Source: JANQRZ01 sp965214485
GTDB lineage: Bacteria > Bacteroidota > Rhodothermia > Rhodothermales > JANQRZ01
Length of the DNA stretch: 64,000 bases
Direction: 5' to 3'
Assembly (NCBI GenBank): GCA_965214485.1
Contig: CBDCBW010000013.1
Span: forward strand, 62,001-126,000
Shown here: positions 41,678 to 51,566 of the stretch, piece after piece
Numbering within the stretch: the stretch's first letter is position 1
Layout of the letters: each line of letters opens with the position of its first letter
The notes under the pieces: generated by a model
The model's database searches: none
Told to the model about the DNA's origin: nothing
The model's input: only the letters and a program-made list of their open reading frames with translations
Position numbers and translations under genes: made by a program

Positions 41678-43378
41678 TCAGCTTCCGCTGCGGGCGTCGG
41701 CGAGCTCGACGGCGCGCCAGAGATTGACGACGCCGCCGGTGGACGAGAGCGCGCCGAAGTCGACACGCTCGGCGGAGCCGGGGCGGAGGGCGGTCGTGCC
41801 CCGGTACGACACGGCGGAGTCGAGGAGGATGTCGCGGACCTCCAGCGGCGTGAGGTCGGGATAGTAGCTCAGCAGCAGCGCCGCGATTCCGCTCACGACG
41901 GGGGCCGCCACGCTCGTGCCGTCGGCGCGGTCCACGGCGTCGCCGAGCGCGAGCACGTCGACCTCGGCCCCGGGGGCGAAGAGGTCCACGCTCGCGGCCC
42001 CGTAGTTGGTGAACGCGGCGGCGAAGGGGTCCGCGCTCCACGTCGTCGCGCCGACCTCGAGCCAGTTGCTCGCCCGCGTGCCGTCGTCGAGCCTAGCCGT
42101 CGGGAAGTTGTCCGCCGCGTCGAGGTCCTGTGAGCTGTTGCCGGCGGCGTGGACGAGGAGGACGCCGCGCGCCTCGGCGTAGCGCACGGCCTCGTCCACG
42201 GCGGGCTTGGCCGGCGAGTACGACTTGCCGAAGCTCATGTTGACCACGAGCGCGCCGTTGTCGACGGCGTAGCGGATCGCGTTCGCGATGTCCTTGTCGC
42301 GCTCGTCGCCGTTGGGCACCGCGCGGACCGGCATGATCAGCACGCTGCTGTCGGCCACGCCGTCGGTGCCGACGCCGTTGCCGCGCGCCGCCGCGATCAC
42401 GCCCGCGACCGCGGTGCCGTGCCCCGGATACGGCCCGGCCACGTCGGGATTGCCGTAGCCGCGCTCGGTGAGGTCGTCGGGGTCGCCGCCGATCGTGGGG
42501 CGCGGGTCGTAGTCGGGGTTGTAGCCGTAGGCGAGGACGTTGGCGATTTGCCGGCGCTGCTGCGCGACGTCCTCCGGCGTGAGGCCGCTCGCGGCGAGGT
42601 AGCTCAGCAGCGCCTTCGCCTGCTGCACCTCGGGGCTGTCGAGCATGCCGGGTTCGAGCTTCTCGGGGGGATACGGCCCCTCGCCGAGCGACGGGCGGAG
42701 CACGGCGACGGCGGCCTGGGTCGCCTGCTCGATCATTTTGATCTGGGTGAGGGTGCCGGAATAGTCCTCGCGCTGAGCCTTGAGCTTGTCTTCGAGTCCC
42801 TGATAGTAGGTGTACTCCTCGCGCTCGGCGTCGGAAAGCGTGTCGGGATCGGCGCTCTTGTAGCGCGGGCGGAGGCGGACGACCTCGCGCGTCAGCTCGT
42901 AGGTGTCGTACTGGACGTTCTCGCCGTCGGCGTTGCCGAGGAAGCTCCAGCCGCGCGTGTCGTCGACGTATCCGTTGCCGTCGTCGTCGAGGCCGTTGCC
43001 GGCGATCTCGTCGTCGTTCGTCCAGAGGCGGCCCTGCAGGTCCTCGTGCTCGGTGTCGACGCCCGAGTCGATCACCGCGACGACGACGGTGCGGCGGGGG
43101 CTGCGCCCGGCGAGCGCGCGGTAGGCCCGCTCGGCGCTGATGCCCCGGACGTTGTCGTCGGCCTCGTCGAGCATCAGCCACTCGCGCGGGGCCTCGCCCG
43201 GCCGCCGCTCGGTCTCGGCCACCGGTTCGTCGTCTTCGACGCCGGGTTCTACCTCGCCCGTCACCTCGGCGACGGGCGCGGGGACCTCGTCCGGGGGCGA
43301 GGCGGCGGGGCGGCTAGCCGAGCAACCCGAAAGGACGGCGGCAAAAGCGAAAAAAGCGAGGCGGCGGAGGGCGTACAT
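41678..43378 (-). CDS. subtilisin-like (S8) serine protease, lipoprotein
   Basis: 566 residues. Lipoprotein signal (FFAFAAVLSGC, Cys about 19) and an acidic linker. Catalytic triad: Asp in VVAVIDSGVDTEHEDL, His in PGHGTAVAGVIAA, Ser in DGTSVAAPVVSGIAALLL; oxyanion region LVHAAGNSSQDL. Between Asp and His a helical insert of about 150 residues (about 165-310) is longer than in plain subtilisins. Membrane-anchored, facing periplasm or outside. ATG at 43378 gives the signal peptide. Divergent from the YflT-like stress gene, with a shared 159-base upstream region. Confidence 0.93.
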   Translation of the reverse strand: MYALRRLAFFAFAAVLSGCSASRPAASPPDEVPAPVAEVTGEVEPGVEDDEPVAETERRPGEAPREWLMLDEADDNVRGISAERAYRALAGRSPRRTVVVAVIDSGVDTEHEDLQGRLWTNDDEIAGNGLDDDGNGYVDDTRGWSFLGNADGENVQYDTYELTREVVRLRPRYKSADPDTLSDAEREEYTYYQGLEDKLKAQREDYSGTLTQIKMIEQATQAAVAVLRPSLGEGPYPPEKLEPGMLDSPEVQQAKALLSYLAASGLTPEDVAQQRRQIANVLAYGYNPDYDPRPTIGGDPDDLTERGYGNPDVAGPYPGHGTAVAGVIAAARGNGVGTDGVADSSVLIMPVRAVPNGDERDKDIANAIRYAVDNGALVVNMSFGKSYSPAKPAVDEAVRYAEARGVLLVHAAGNSSQDLDAADNFPTARLDDGTRASNWLEVGATTWSADPFAAAFTNYGAASVDLFAPGAEVDVLALGDAVDRADGTSVAAPVVSGIAALLLSYYPDLTPLEVRDILLDSAVSYRGTTALRPGSAERVDFGALSSTGGVVNLWRAVELADARSGS

Positions 43379-43537
43379 CAGGCGCGTGGTTCGAGAGGGG
43401 ATAGGCGGGGCCGGGAAGGTAACGAGCCGCGCGAAGTGTTCGTATGAGCGGGCAGGTACGGAACAAGAACCGCCGTCGCACATGAAAGCCGGTGCAATTC
43501 CTAGTGCCCTTTTCTCACGTCACCTCACGAGGACCTC

Positions 43538-44053
43538 ATGAAAGACCGACCTATTGTAACCGGCGTTTTTAACGACAGCGACAGCGCCGACCGGGCCTAC
43601 CGCTCACTCCGCGAGCGCGGCTACACGGAGGACGACATCCACGTCGTCATGTCCGACGACACCCGGAAGAAATACTACGCCCGCGACGACGCGGAAATCG
43701 AAGAGGGCAGCAAGGCCATGGAAGGTGCCGGTGCCGGCGCTGCCACCGGCGGCACGATCGGCGGCATCCTCGGTGCCATCGCCGCCGTCGGCACGTCCGT
43801 CGTCGTCCCCGGGCTCGGGCTCGCGGTCGCCGGGCCGCTCGCCGGGGCCCTCGCCGGGGCCGGCGCAGGCGGTGCCGCCGGCAGCCTCGTCGGGGCCCTG
43901 ATCGGTGCCGGGATTCCCGAGGAGCACGCGAAGGCGTACAAGCAAGAGCTCGACCGCGGCGGGATCGTCGTCGGAGCCCACCCGCGCGACGATGACCGCA
44001 ACGTCATCGCGGACGAGTGGAAGACCTACGGCGCGCGCAACGTCCACTACTAG
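43538..44053 (+). CDS. YflT-like general stress protein with glycine-zipper segment
   Basis: 171 residues. The N-terminal domain TGVFNDSDSADRAYRSLRERGYTEDDIHVVMS matches the YflT/general-stress type alpha-beta domain. The middle (about 60-130) is a long run of Gly/Ala/Val with glycine-zipper spacing (GAGAGAATGGTIGGILGAIA), likely membrane-inserted or self-associating. The C-terminus IPEEHAKAYKQELDRGGIVVG repeats features of the first domain. Likely linked to heat, salt or osmotic stress from family membership. Ends at a strong terminator. Confidence 0.82.
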   Translation: MKDRPIVTGVFNDSDSADRAYRSLRERGYTEDDIHVVMSDDTRKKYYARDDAEIEEGSKAMEGAGAGAATGGTIGGILGAIAAVGTSVVVPGLGLAVAGPLAGALAGAGAGGAAGSLVGALIGAGIPEEHAKAYKQELDRGGIVVGAHPRDDDRNVIADEWKTYGARNVHY

Positions 44054-44077
44054 GCCGCCGCGCACCGCTCGCACGTC

Positions 44078-44109
44078 AGGGCAGGAGCCTCGCGCTCCTG
44101 CCCTTTTTT
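44078..44109 (+). terminator. rho-independent terminator of the YflT-like gene
   Basis: Stem AGGGCAGGAGC (44078-44088) with GCTCCTGCCCT (44094-44104), loop CTCGC, followed by TTTTTTA. It starts 24 bases after the stop. Confidence 0.95.
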
Positions 44110-44122
44110 ACGTCCCCATTTT

Positions 44123-46093
<1,971 letters not shown>

Positions 46094-46097
46094 GGGG

Positions 46098-46636
46098 TCA
46101 GAATCCGAATTGGATGTTGAACAGGGCTTGCGCCGCCTCGGCGTTGCCGTCGAGCGGCAGGATGACGTTAGCCTGGAAGCCGGCAGCGCGCGTGACGCTC
46201 AGGTTGTAGCCGAGGAGGATCTCCTGTGTCCCGTCGAACTCGTCGAGCCGGACGAGCAGCCGGTTGTTGGCGTCGAGGTCGAAGCCGGCCGCGCCGTAGA
46301 ACCCGTTGCGGTCGGGGAAGAGGTCGTCCTCGACCTGTTCTATGATGGTCTCGGCGGCCAAGAGGAAGCGGCCTGCCCGAAGACGGGCGTCGGCCCCGAC
46401 GAGTAGGCGGCCCGGCACGTCGGCCTCGCCGGAGTCGGGCGTGTCGTAGGAGACGTTCGTGCCGAGGGTGAGCGCGGTGCCGTCGCCGTGCGGCAGCGTA
46501 TTTTGGGCGCGAGCGACGAGCATCAGGCCGCCTTGCTGCCTCCGTCGTCTTCGGTCGGTCGGTCCTGGGCGTGGACGGGGAGGGCGAGCGCAAAGCACGC
46601 CGCGAGCAGGAGAAGGCGAGGAAAGAGGAGCGCCAC
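46098..46636 (-). pseudogene. outer-membrane porin gene, internally deleted
   Basis: The frame from GTG at 46636 gives a signal peptide (LLLLAACFALALPVHAQ) and about 13 more residues before TGA at 46523-46525. Directly overlapping that stop, another frame runs LMLVARAQNTLP..TLGTNVSYD and ends with DGNAEAAQALFNIQFGF at 46098, a strand-rich porin C-terminus with terminal Phe. An intact porin of similar build at 51567-52691 has 374 residues, so about half of this protein is missing. It looks like a deletion that joined two frames. Confidence 0.65.
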
Positions 46637-46661
46637 GACTACGCGTCAGAGGTAGAAAAAA

Positions 46662-46690
46662 GCAGGGGCGACCGAGAAGGCCGCCCCTGC
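46662..46690 (-). terminator. rho-independent terminator
   Basis: Stem GCAGGGGCG (46662-46670) with CGCCCCTGC (46682-46690), loop 11. Followed on the minus strand by TTTTTTCTACC. It lies 43 bases after the stop of the four-helix membrane protein gene. Confidence 0.88.
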
Positions 46691-46732
46691 AAAGCTACGC
46701 ACACGCCGGGAGACGAGGGCGAAGTGGGTACG

Positions 46733-47719
46733 CTAGGCACGCCGCGCAGCCCGCGCCGGCAGATCCTCCGGCGAGCCGACCGACCCGCCGACGGCAGCGG
46801 CGATCATCCCGAGCAGCAGTGCGAAGAACGAGATCAACGCGGCCCCGCCGAGGTAGTCGGCCGTGGTGTCAGCGATCTCCGGTGCGTCCTCCTGGATGTC
46901 GTTGACGGTTTGCGAGATCCCGCGGCGAGCCCGGTCGTACTCTCGCTCCCACTGGTCGACGGTCTGGGTCGCCTCGGCTTCGCTCACGCCGGTCCGCGCG
47001 GCGACCGTCTCGATCAGCTCCTCGCGGTTCGATCCGTCCACCGGGCCATTGCCACCGAAGGTGCGGTCGATGGCGTCCTCCAGGTCGGCTCGGGCGTCGC
47101 CGGGGCTGGCGGCGACGTCGCGAAGCAGGCGCTCGGCCTGGCCCTTGATGTCGCTCAGGTCCACGTTCTGCTCGATCGCGTTGGCGGCCTCGGGCGCGAC
47201 ACTCGTCGCGACGGCGGTGATGCCTTGCCCGGCCAAGTCGAGGCCCTGCCCGATCATGCTCGTGGTGCCGCTGACCACGCGGCCGACGCCGGTCGTGAGC
47301 AGGTACAGTCCGAGCAGCGTGGTGAGCGCCCACGTCACGACGCCGTGGAGCATCCCGTCGGTCTTGCGGGGCATCCCGGCGAGGCGACCCGCGACCCAGC
47401 CGCCGGCGAAGAGGGCGATGAGCGCACTGACGACGGCCCAGATGCCCTGCGCTATCCCAAAGCCCGCCGCCGAGTCGTCCGGCGAGGCGAACTCGAAGGT
47501 CGTCAACCCGATGCCGAGACCCAGGAGGTTCAGTAGGAACTGCGTGATGATGGCGACGACCGCCCCGGCGAAGATTGCGCCCCACGAGACGCGCTTGATG
47601 GCGGCCGAGAGGCGGCCGTAGTCGTGCGGACCGTGCTCGTACTCGTCGTAGACGGTGATGCTGCGGTCGGGAGGAGAGGGGACGTGGTGTTGCTCGACGT
47701 GTTCGTGTTCGGTAGCCAT
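46733..47719 (-). CDS. polytopic membrane protein of unknown function (TIGR04086/YrzE-like)
   Basis: 328 residues. Cytoplasmic His-rich start (MATEHEHVEQHHVPSPPDRS), three membrane helices within about 46-145 (WGAIFAGAVVAIITQFLLNL, GIWAVVSALIALFAGGWVAG, GVVTWALTTLLGLYLL), a long charged helical region (about 180-285, with NREELIETVAARTGVSEAE) and a last helix AALISFFALLLGMIAAAVGG. Such proteins are often neighbours of stress and envelope genes. Function not known. ATG at 47719 follows from the conserved start. Its promoter region is cut by the IS630-type element. Confidence 0.78.
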   Translation of the reverse strand: MATEHEHVEQHHVPSPPDRSITVYDEYEHGPHDYGRLSAAIKRVSWGAIFAGAVVAIITQFLLNLLGLGIGLTTFEFASPDDSAAGFGIAQGIWAVVSALIALFAGGWVAGRLAGMPRKTDGMLHGVVTWALTTLLGLYLLTTGVGRVVSGTTSMIGQGLDLAGQGITAVATSVAPEAANAIEQNVDLSDIKGQAERLLRDVAASPGDARADLEDAIDRTFGGNGPVDGSNREELIETVAARTGVSEAEATQTVDQWEREYDRARRGISQTVNDIQEDAPEIADTTADYLGGAALISFFALLLGMIAAAVGGSVGSPEDLPARAARRA

Positions 47720-47781
47720 GAGAAGAGGGGATGGGTGAGAGGAGGAAGAACCGTACGGAGAGGGAAGACGCACATGCCGTC

Positions 47782-47787
47782 ATTATA
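47782..47787 (-). promoter_or_regulatory. -10 box of the four-helix membrane protein gene, next to the IS630 edge
   Basis: TATAAT on the minus strand, 62 bases upstream of the ATG at 47719 and 3 bases from the IS630 left end. At 16-18 bases spacing the sequence is now IS DNA without a -35-like hexamer, so the original promoter may have been split. Confidence 0.5.
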
Positions 47788-47853
47788 CGCTAGTGCTGTG
47801 TCACGCTGTAGTTGTCAGGCCGATGCGTAGATTCGGGACCACCCACCCTGCAC

Positions 47854-47899
47854 TGCTATGCCGACCAAGCATTCCGTGCTATGCCGACCAAGCATTCCG
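47854..47899. repeat. 23-bp perfect tandem duplication over the transposase start
   Basis: TGCTATGCCGACCAAGCATT plus CCG occurs twice with no gap (47854-47876, 47877-47899). Each copy holds ATGCCGACCAAGC; only the second ATG (47881) is in frame with the transposase. Confidence 0.92.
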
Positions 47900-48354
47900 T
47901 TCGACTCGCCGACGACCAGCGCCACCACCTCGACCGCCTCACCCGCATAGGCACCGCGCACGCTAGGACGGTCTCTTACGCCCGCGCCCTTCTCCTCGTC
48001 GATGAGGCCGACGACGGTATGGCTTGGTCCGACGAGAAGGCCGCCGACGCGCTCGGGGTGAGCCCGCGCACCGTCGCCCGCCTTCGCAAGCAGTTCTGCG
48101 CCGAGGGGCTCGACGAGGCGCTCCGCCCCCGACGCCAGACGCCTGGACGGCCTCCGAAGATCGACGGTGCCGCTGAGGCTCATCTGATCGCGCTGGCGTG
48201 CTCCGAGCCTCCCGAGGGCCGGGCCGAGTGGAGCCTCCGGCTACTCGCAGATGAGTTTGTCGCCCTCGGTGTCTCGGAGCCGGTGAGCTATCAGACCGTC
48301 CGGCAGACGCTCAAAAAAACGCGCTCCGGCCCCACCGTCAGAGGAGTTGGGTGA
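47881..48354 (+). CDS. IS630 transposase, first frame (DNA-binding part)
   Basis: 157 residues. Helix-turn-helix domains: ADALGVSPRTVARLRKQFCAE, then EALRPRRQTPGRPPKIDG, EWSLRLLADEFVALGVSEPV and SYQTVRQTLKK, the usual IS630 N-terminus. The zero frame ends shortly after the A7 run at 48313-48319. A -1 slip there gives ..LKKNALRPHRQRSWVIPPGQ.. and continues into the catalytic frame, for a fused protein of about 379 residues. Confidence 0.88.
   Translation: MPTKHSVRLADDQRHHLDRLTRIGTAHARTVSYARALLLVDEADDGMAWSDEKAADALGVSPRTVARLRKQFCAEGLDEALRPRRQTPGRPPKIDGAAEAHLIALACSEPPEGRAEWSLRLLADEFVALGVSEPVSYQTVRQTLKKTRSGPTVRGVG
48313..48319 (+). promoter_or_regulatory. A7 programmed -1 frameshift site of the IS630 transposase
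   Basis: Codons CTC AAA AAA ACG in frame 0. A -1 slip on the A-run lets reading go on as AAC GCG CTC, giving a continuous family-like protein (LKKNALRP..SWVIPPGQ). Confidence 0.75.
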
Positions 48355-49019
48355 TCCCGCCGGGACAGAGCGCGGCCTTCGTAGCCGACATGGAGGCGGT
48401 GCTCGCGCTCTACGCCGAGCCCTACGATCCCGCTCGGCCCGTCGTCTGCTTCGACGAGCGCCCATGCGTGCTCCGCTCCGAGGTACGCGCTCCGCTGCCT
48501 GCGCGACCGGGTGCAGAAGCGAGACAGGACCACGAGTATACACGCGGCGGGACGTGTTGCGCGCTGGCCGCCTTCGAGCCACTACGGGCGTGGCGGCAGG
48601 TGTGGGTGCTTCCGCAGCGTCGGCGCGTGGACTTCGCCGGGGTGGTTCGCCAACTCTGCGATGAGGTCTACCCCGAGGCCGAGACGGTGCGCCTGGTCTG
48701 CGACCGACTCAACACGCACGCGGCCGCTTCATTCTACAAAGCGTTCGGGCCCACCGAGGCCCGCCGGCTGGCAGCGAAGGTGGAGTTCGTTCACACGCCG
48801 GTGCATGGGTCGTGGCTCAATGCGGTCGAGGTCGAGTTGTCGGTGTTCGTGAAGCAGTGCTTGGGTCGGCGTCGAATCGGGACCCTGCAGCGACTGCGGT
48901 CAGAGGCCGAAGCATGGGCGGCGCGGCGGAATGCCGAGGGCGGGACCGTCGCGTGGCAGATGACGACAGGAGACGCCCGGGTGAAGCTCGCGCGACTCTA
49001 CCCGTCAGCGACCCCTTGA
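48351..49019 (+). CDS. IS630 transposase, second frame (DDE catalytic part)
   Basis: 222 residues from the GTG at 48351, but probably made mainly by frameshift from the first frame. Catalytic acids: PVVCFDERP (first Asp), LVCDRLNTHAAASF (second Asp) and HTPVHGSWLNAVEVELSVF (Glu), the IS630 DDE order. The frame is intact to the TGA at 49017-49019, which lies inside the right inverted repeat. Confidence 0.9.
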   Translation: MIPPGQSAAFVADMEAVLALYAEPYDPARPVVCFDERPCVLRSEVRAPLPARPGAEARQDHEYTRGGTCCALAAFEPLRAWRQVWVLPQRRRVDFAGVVRQLCDEVYPEAETVRLVCDRLNTHAAASFYKAFGPTEARRLAAKVEFVHTPVHGSWLNAVEVELSVFVKQCLGRRRIGTLQRLRSEAEAWAARRNAEGGTVAWQMTTGDARVKLARLYPSATP

Positions 49020-49029
49020 CACAGCACTA

Positions 49030-49301
49030 GACCGGGGTGACATACGCCAGGCTGGGGTGACATGGTGCGCACCGAAGACGATCAACCCCCGCGAGCGAGA
49101 GGGGGCCGGACTGAAAGACGCCGAGAGGAAGCTATCCAAAGAACTTCTGAGGAGGCTGTCCCAAGAACTACATAGCGCGCTCGGGGAACACTACTGCGCT
49201 TCGGCCCTATGCTACAACGGCACTGGCGGGTGCGCTCACATATGACGGCCGCCGATGCCGTTCCCTTCTAGCGTCCCTCTTCACTTCTCCCCACGTCAAC
49301 T
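49030..49301. other. gene-free stretch before the YtxH-like gene
   Basis: 272 bases. GGGGTGACAT occurs twice, 20 bases apart (49034 and 49054). A 62-codon frame in 49057-49245 has no family resemblance and no good start context, so it is not called. The promoter of the following operon is probably here, but no clear -35/-10 pair is seen. Confidence 0.5.
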
Positions 49302-49895
49302 ATGGCACCCTCTCCCTCCACCCGCTCCGGCGGGCCTTCCAAGGCCGAAGCCGAGGCAAAGGCCAAAGCGTCCGACCTCAAGGGCGACCTCAAGGCTGAA
49401 GCTACCGATCTTAAAGACGACGCCAAGTCTAAAGCGTCCGACCTCGTGGACCAAGCGCAGGCCGAAGTCAAAGACCGCGCCGCTACCGGCAAGAAGAAGG
49501 CGGTCGGCGCGCTCGAAAACGTCGCCGACGCCCTCCACGACACCAGCGACGCCCTGAGTGACAACGACCAGGATGCCTTTGCTCGGTACGCCGACAACGC
49601 CGCCGATCAGCTCGACCATTTCGTCAATGGCATCCGTGACCGCAGCGTCGGCGAACTGTTCGACGAGGCTGAGCGCTTTGCGCGGCAGGACCCCGGCTTG
49701 TTCGTCGGCGGGGCCTTCCTGCTCGGCATCTTCGGCGCGCGCTTCCTCAAGGCTTCGGCCAGCGAAGCCTCGCGCTCCGATGATTCGCGCCCTGGTGCCT
49801 CGCGCTCTAGCATTTCGTCTAACCCATCGATGCATCGCTCAAGCCGGAGCGGCTCGCCCTACGGTCGCCCCCGTCCAGCCTCTTCGGACGCCTAA
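49302..49895 (+). CDS. helical stress-type protein (YtxH/ElaB-like) with one membrane segment
   Basis: 197 residues. The first 70 are a Lys/Ala/Asp-rich amphipathic helix (KAEAEAKAKASDLKGDLKAE), like late-embryogenesis or YtxH-type sequences. A middle helical part (ALENVADALHDTSDALSDND, FARYADNAADQLDHFVNGIR) and a C-terminal membrane helix (DPGLFVGGAFLLGIFGARFL, about 140-160) then lead into a Ser/Arg-rich tail. No enzymatic motif. First of three same-strand genes with holin-X and DUF3618 proteins, 12 bases before the next start. Confidence 0.8.
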   Translation: MAPSPSTRSGGPSKAEAEAKAKASDLKGDLKAEATDLKDDAKSKASDLVDQAQAEVKDRAATGKKKAVGALENVADALHDTSDALSDNDQDAFARYADNAADQLDHFVNGIRDRSVGELFDEAERFARQDPGLFVGGAFLLGIFGARFLKASASEASRSDDSRPGASRSSISSNPSMHRSSRSGSPYGRPRPASSDA

Positions 49896-49907
49896 ACGGA
49901 GACCTCT

Positions 49908-50420
49908 ATGGCAGATTCCCCTAGCAAACTCGACCCCAACGAGGCCGTGCTCGTCGAGCCGACCGGCGGCCGACCGGCTCCCCCCACCGCACCTGACGAC
50001 CGTTCGATCGGTGATCTCCTCGGCGACCTAGCCTCAGAGACGACCACGCTCGTTAAGCAGGAGGTGGCACTCGCCAAGTCTGAAATCCGCCAGGAAGTGA
50101 GGGCGGCCACGGACGAGGCGAAGACAGCCGCGGGACACGCCGGTGCTATCGCCGCCGGTGGTGCCGTTGCCTATACAGGCCTGATCGCCGTCGTGATCGG
50201 CCTGGGCTGGCTCCTCGGCGAGCTACTTGCCGACGCCGAATGGCTCGGCCTCGTGCTCGTCGGCCTCATCGTTGCTGGCGTCGGATACGCGCTCGTCCAG
50301 AGCGGGCTGAAGAAGCTCAAAAAGGACTTGCACGATCTCAAGCAGATCGACCCGACGCCCGACCGTACCATCAAAACTCTCAAGGAGGACAAAGAATGGC
50401 TCAAAAGCGAAACATCTTGA
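49908..50420 (+). CDS. phage-holin-like membrane protein (holin-X / PF07332 type)
   Basis: 170 residues. SIGDLLGDLASETTTLVKQE, then VALAKSEIRQEV is the typical N-terminal amphipathic helix, followed by two close membrane helices (AAGGAVAYTGLIAVVIGLGW and LGLVLVGLIVAGVGYALVQSG) and a charged tail. In chromosomes this family occurs beside DUF3618 and YtxH genes and is not phage-derived; its job may be membrane shaping or stress response. Overlaps the next gene by 25 bases; the Shine-Dalgarno of that gene lies inside its end. Confidence 0.88.
   Translation: MADSPSKLDPNEAVLVEPTGGRPAPPTAPDDRSIGDLLGDLASETTTLVKQEVALAKSEIRQEVRAATDEAKTAAGHAGAIAAGGAVAYTGLIAVVIGLGWLLGELLADAEWLGLVLVGLIVAGVGYALVQSGLKKLKKDLHDLKQIDPTPDRTIKTLKEDKEWLKSETS
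50382..50388 (+). promoter_or_regulatory. Shine-Dalgarno of the DUF3618 gene
   Basis: AAGGAGG lies 7 bases before the ATG at 50396, inside the end of the holin-X gene. It fixes the start. Confidence 0.85.
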
Positions 50421-51460
50421 ACACAGGCAAATCCCCTAGTCAGATCGAACGCGACATCGACGAGACCCGCTCGGACATGAGCGAGACGCTCGACGCTCTC
50501 AGCGACCGCTTTGACCCGGATCACCTCAAAGATCAGGCTCTGGACCAGGCGAAGGACTTCCTCGCCGGGCCGGCCGCCGACATCGGTACCACCATGCTCG
50601 ACACCATCAAGCAGCACCCTGTCCCGGCGCTCGCCGCGGCGCTCTCGATCGGGTGGCTCGTGGTCAAGAGCGGCGAGTCCGAGCAGGACCGCCGCTTCGA
50701 GGACGACTACTACCACCGCACCGGGCGCTATCCGGCTCCCGGCTACGCTAGCTACGCCCGCCGCACGGGCCGCCGCTACGAGCTGTACGACACGGAGTAC
50801 GATTCGAGCGGCTACGACACGGGCGACAATGGGTCGAACCGCTCCCTCGCCGACAAAGCTAGCGACAAAGCCAGCAAGCTCGCCGACAAAGCCGGCGACG
50901 CCTTGTCCGAGGCGAAGCACAAAGCCGGCGACCTCGTCGACCAGGCGACCGACATGATCCCGGGCGGCAGCAGCACCAGGCATTACCGCCGCCAAGCCTC
51001 GAACTGGCTCGAACAGCAGCTCGACGAGAACCCGATGATCGTCGGAGCCGTGGCGCTCGCTACAGGTGCACTCGTTGGACTCAGCGTGCCCGAGACCCGT
51101 CAGGAAGACGAGTTGATGGGACAGCAGAGCGACCGGCTCATCAAGCAGGCGAAGAGCATGGCCGACGAGAAGATCGACCAAGCCAAGCAGGTCATGCAGG
51201 AGACTGCGAAGGAGGCCAAGAGCAAGGCGAAGGACGTGGCCGAAACCGCGAAGCAAGAGGCGAAAGCCGCAGCTAAGACGGCCGAGAAGGAGATCTCGAA
51301 GGCCGGTTCTGCCCCCACGGCCTCGACGTCCACCGCTGGAAAATCTAGCGCCACGTCTGCCCCGGCATCGCCGGGCTCGACGGCATCGGGCATGGAGAAG
51401 TTGGAGGCCAAGACGGAAAAAGTCAAAGCCAAGGCCTCGAGAGGCTCCGGCAAGAAGTAG
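50396..51460 (+). CDS. DUF3618-domain membrane protein
   Basis: 354 residues. DUF3618 at the N-terminus (SPSQIERDIDETRSDMSETL, DALSDRFDPDHLKDQALDQA), a first hydrophobic segment (HPVPALAAALSIGWLVV, about 77-93), a Tyr/Arg/Asp-rich middle (DDYYHRTGRYPAPGYASYAR), YtxH-like Lys/Ala/Asp helical repeats (DKASDKASKLADKAGDALSE), a second membrane segment (NPMIVGAVALATGALVGLSV) and a long charged helical tail. Probably a membrane-anchored coiled-coil protein. Translation coupled to the holin-X gene. Confidence 0.88.
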   Translation: MAQKRNILNTGKSPSQIERDIDETRSDMSETLDALSDRFDPDHLKDQALDQAKDFLAGPAADIGTTMLDTIKQHPVPALAAALSIGWLVVKSGESEQDRRFEDDYYHRTGRYPAPGYASYARRTGRRYELYDTEYDSSGYDTGDNGSNRSLADKASDKASKLADKAGDALSEAKHKAGDLVDQATDMIPGGSSTRHYRRQASNWLEQQLDENPMIVGAVALATGALVGLSVPETRQEDELMGQQSDRLIKQAKSMADEKIDQAKQVMQETAKEAKSKAKDVAETAKQEAKAAAKTAEKEISKAGSAPTASTSTAGKSSATSAPASPGSTASGMEKLEAKTEKVKAKASRGSGKK

Positions 51461-51566
51461 TTCGCTGTAGCTCTCCTGAACACCCTTCCATGAACACCCG
51501 GCGGAGCCGGGACGGCATCAGTCGTCCGGCTCCGCTCCCTTTTTCTCTGCCTCCCTTTTCTCTGCT

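Larger units (their letters stand above)
47791..49029 (+). mobile_element. IS630-family insertion sequence
   Basis: The ends TAGTGCTGTGTCA (47791-47803) and, on the other strand, TAGTGCTGTGTCA (49017-49029) are exact inverted copies including the flanking TA, as expected for IS630 elements that duplicate TA. It carries a transposase gene in two overlapping frames joined by an A7 slip site. It lies in the divergent gap between the four-helix membrane protein gene and the YtxH-like/holin/DUF3618 cluster. Confidence 0.92.

Noticed and set aside
49057..49245. 62-codon frame after the IS630 element
   Set aside because: No similarity, weak start, in a gap that looks like promoter DNA.
49908..50420. 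Prophage remnant because of the holin-like gene
   Set aside because: No other phage genes; holin-X with DUF3618 and YtxH is a usual chromosomal set.
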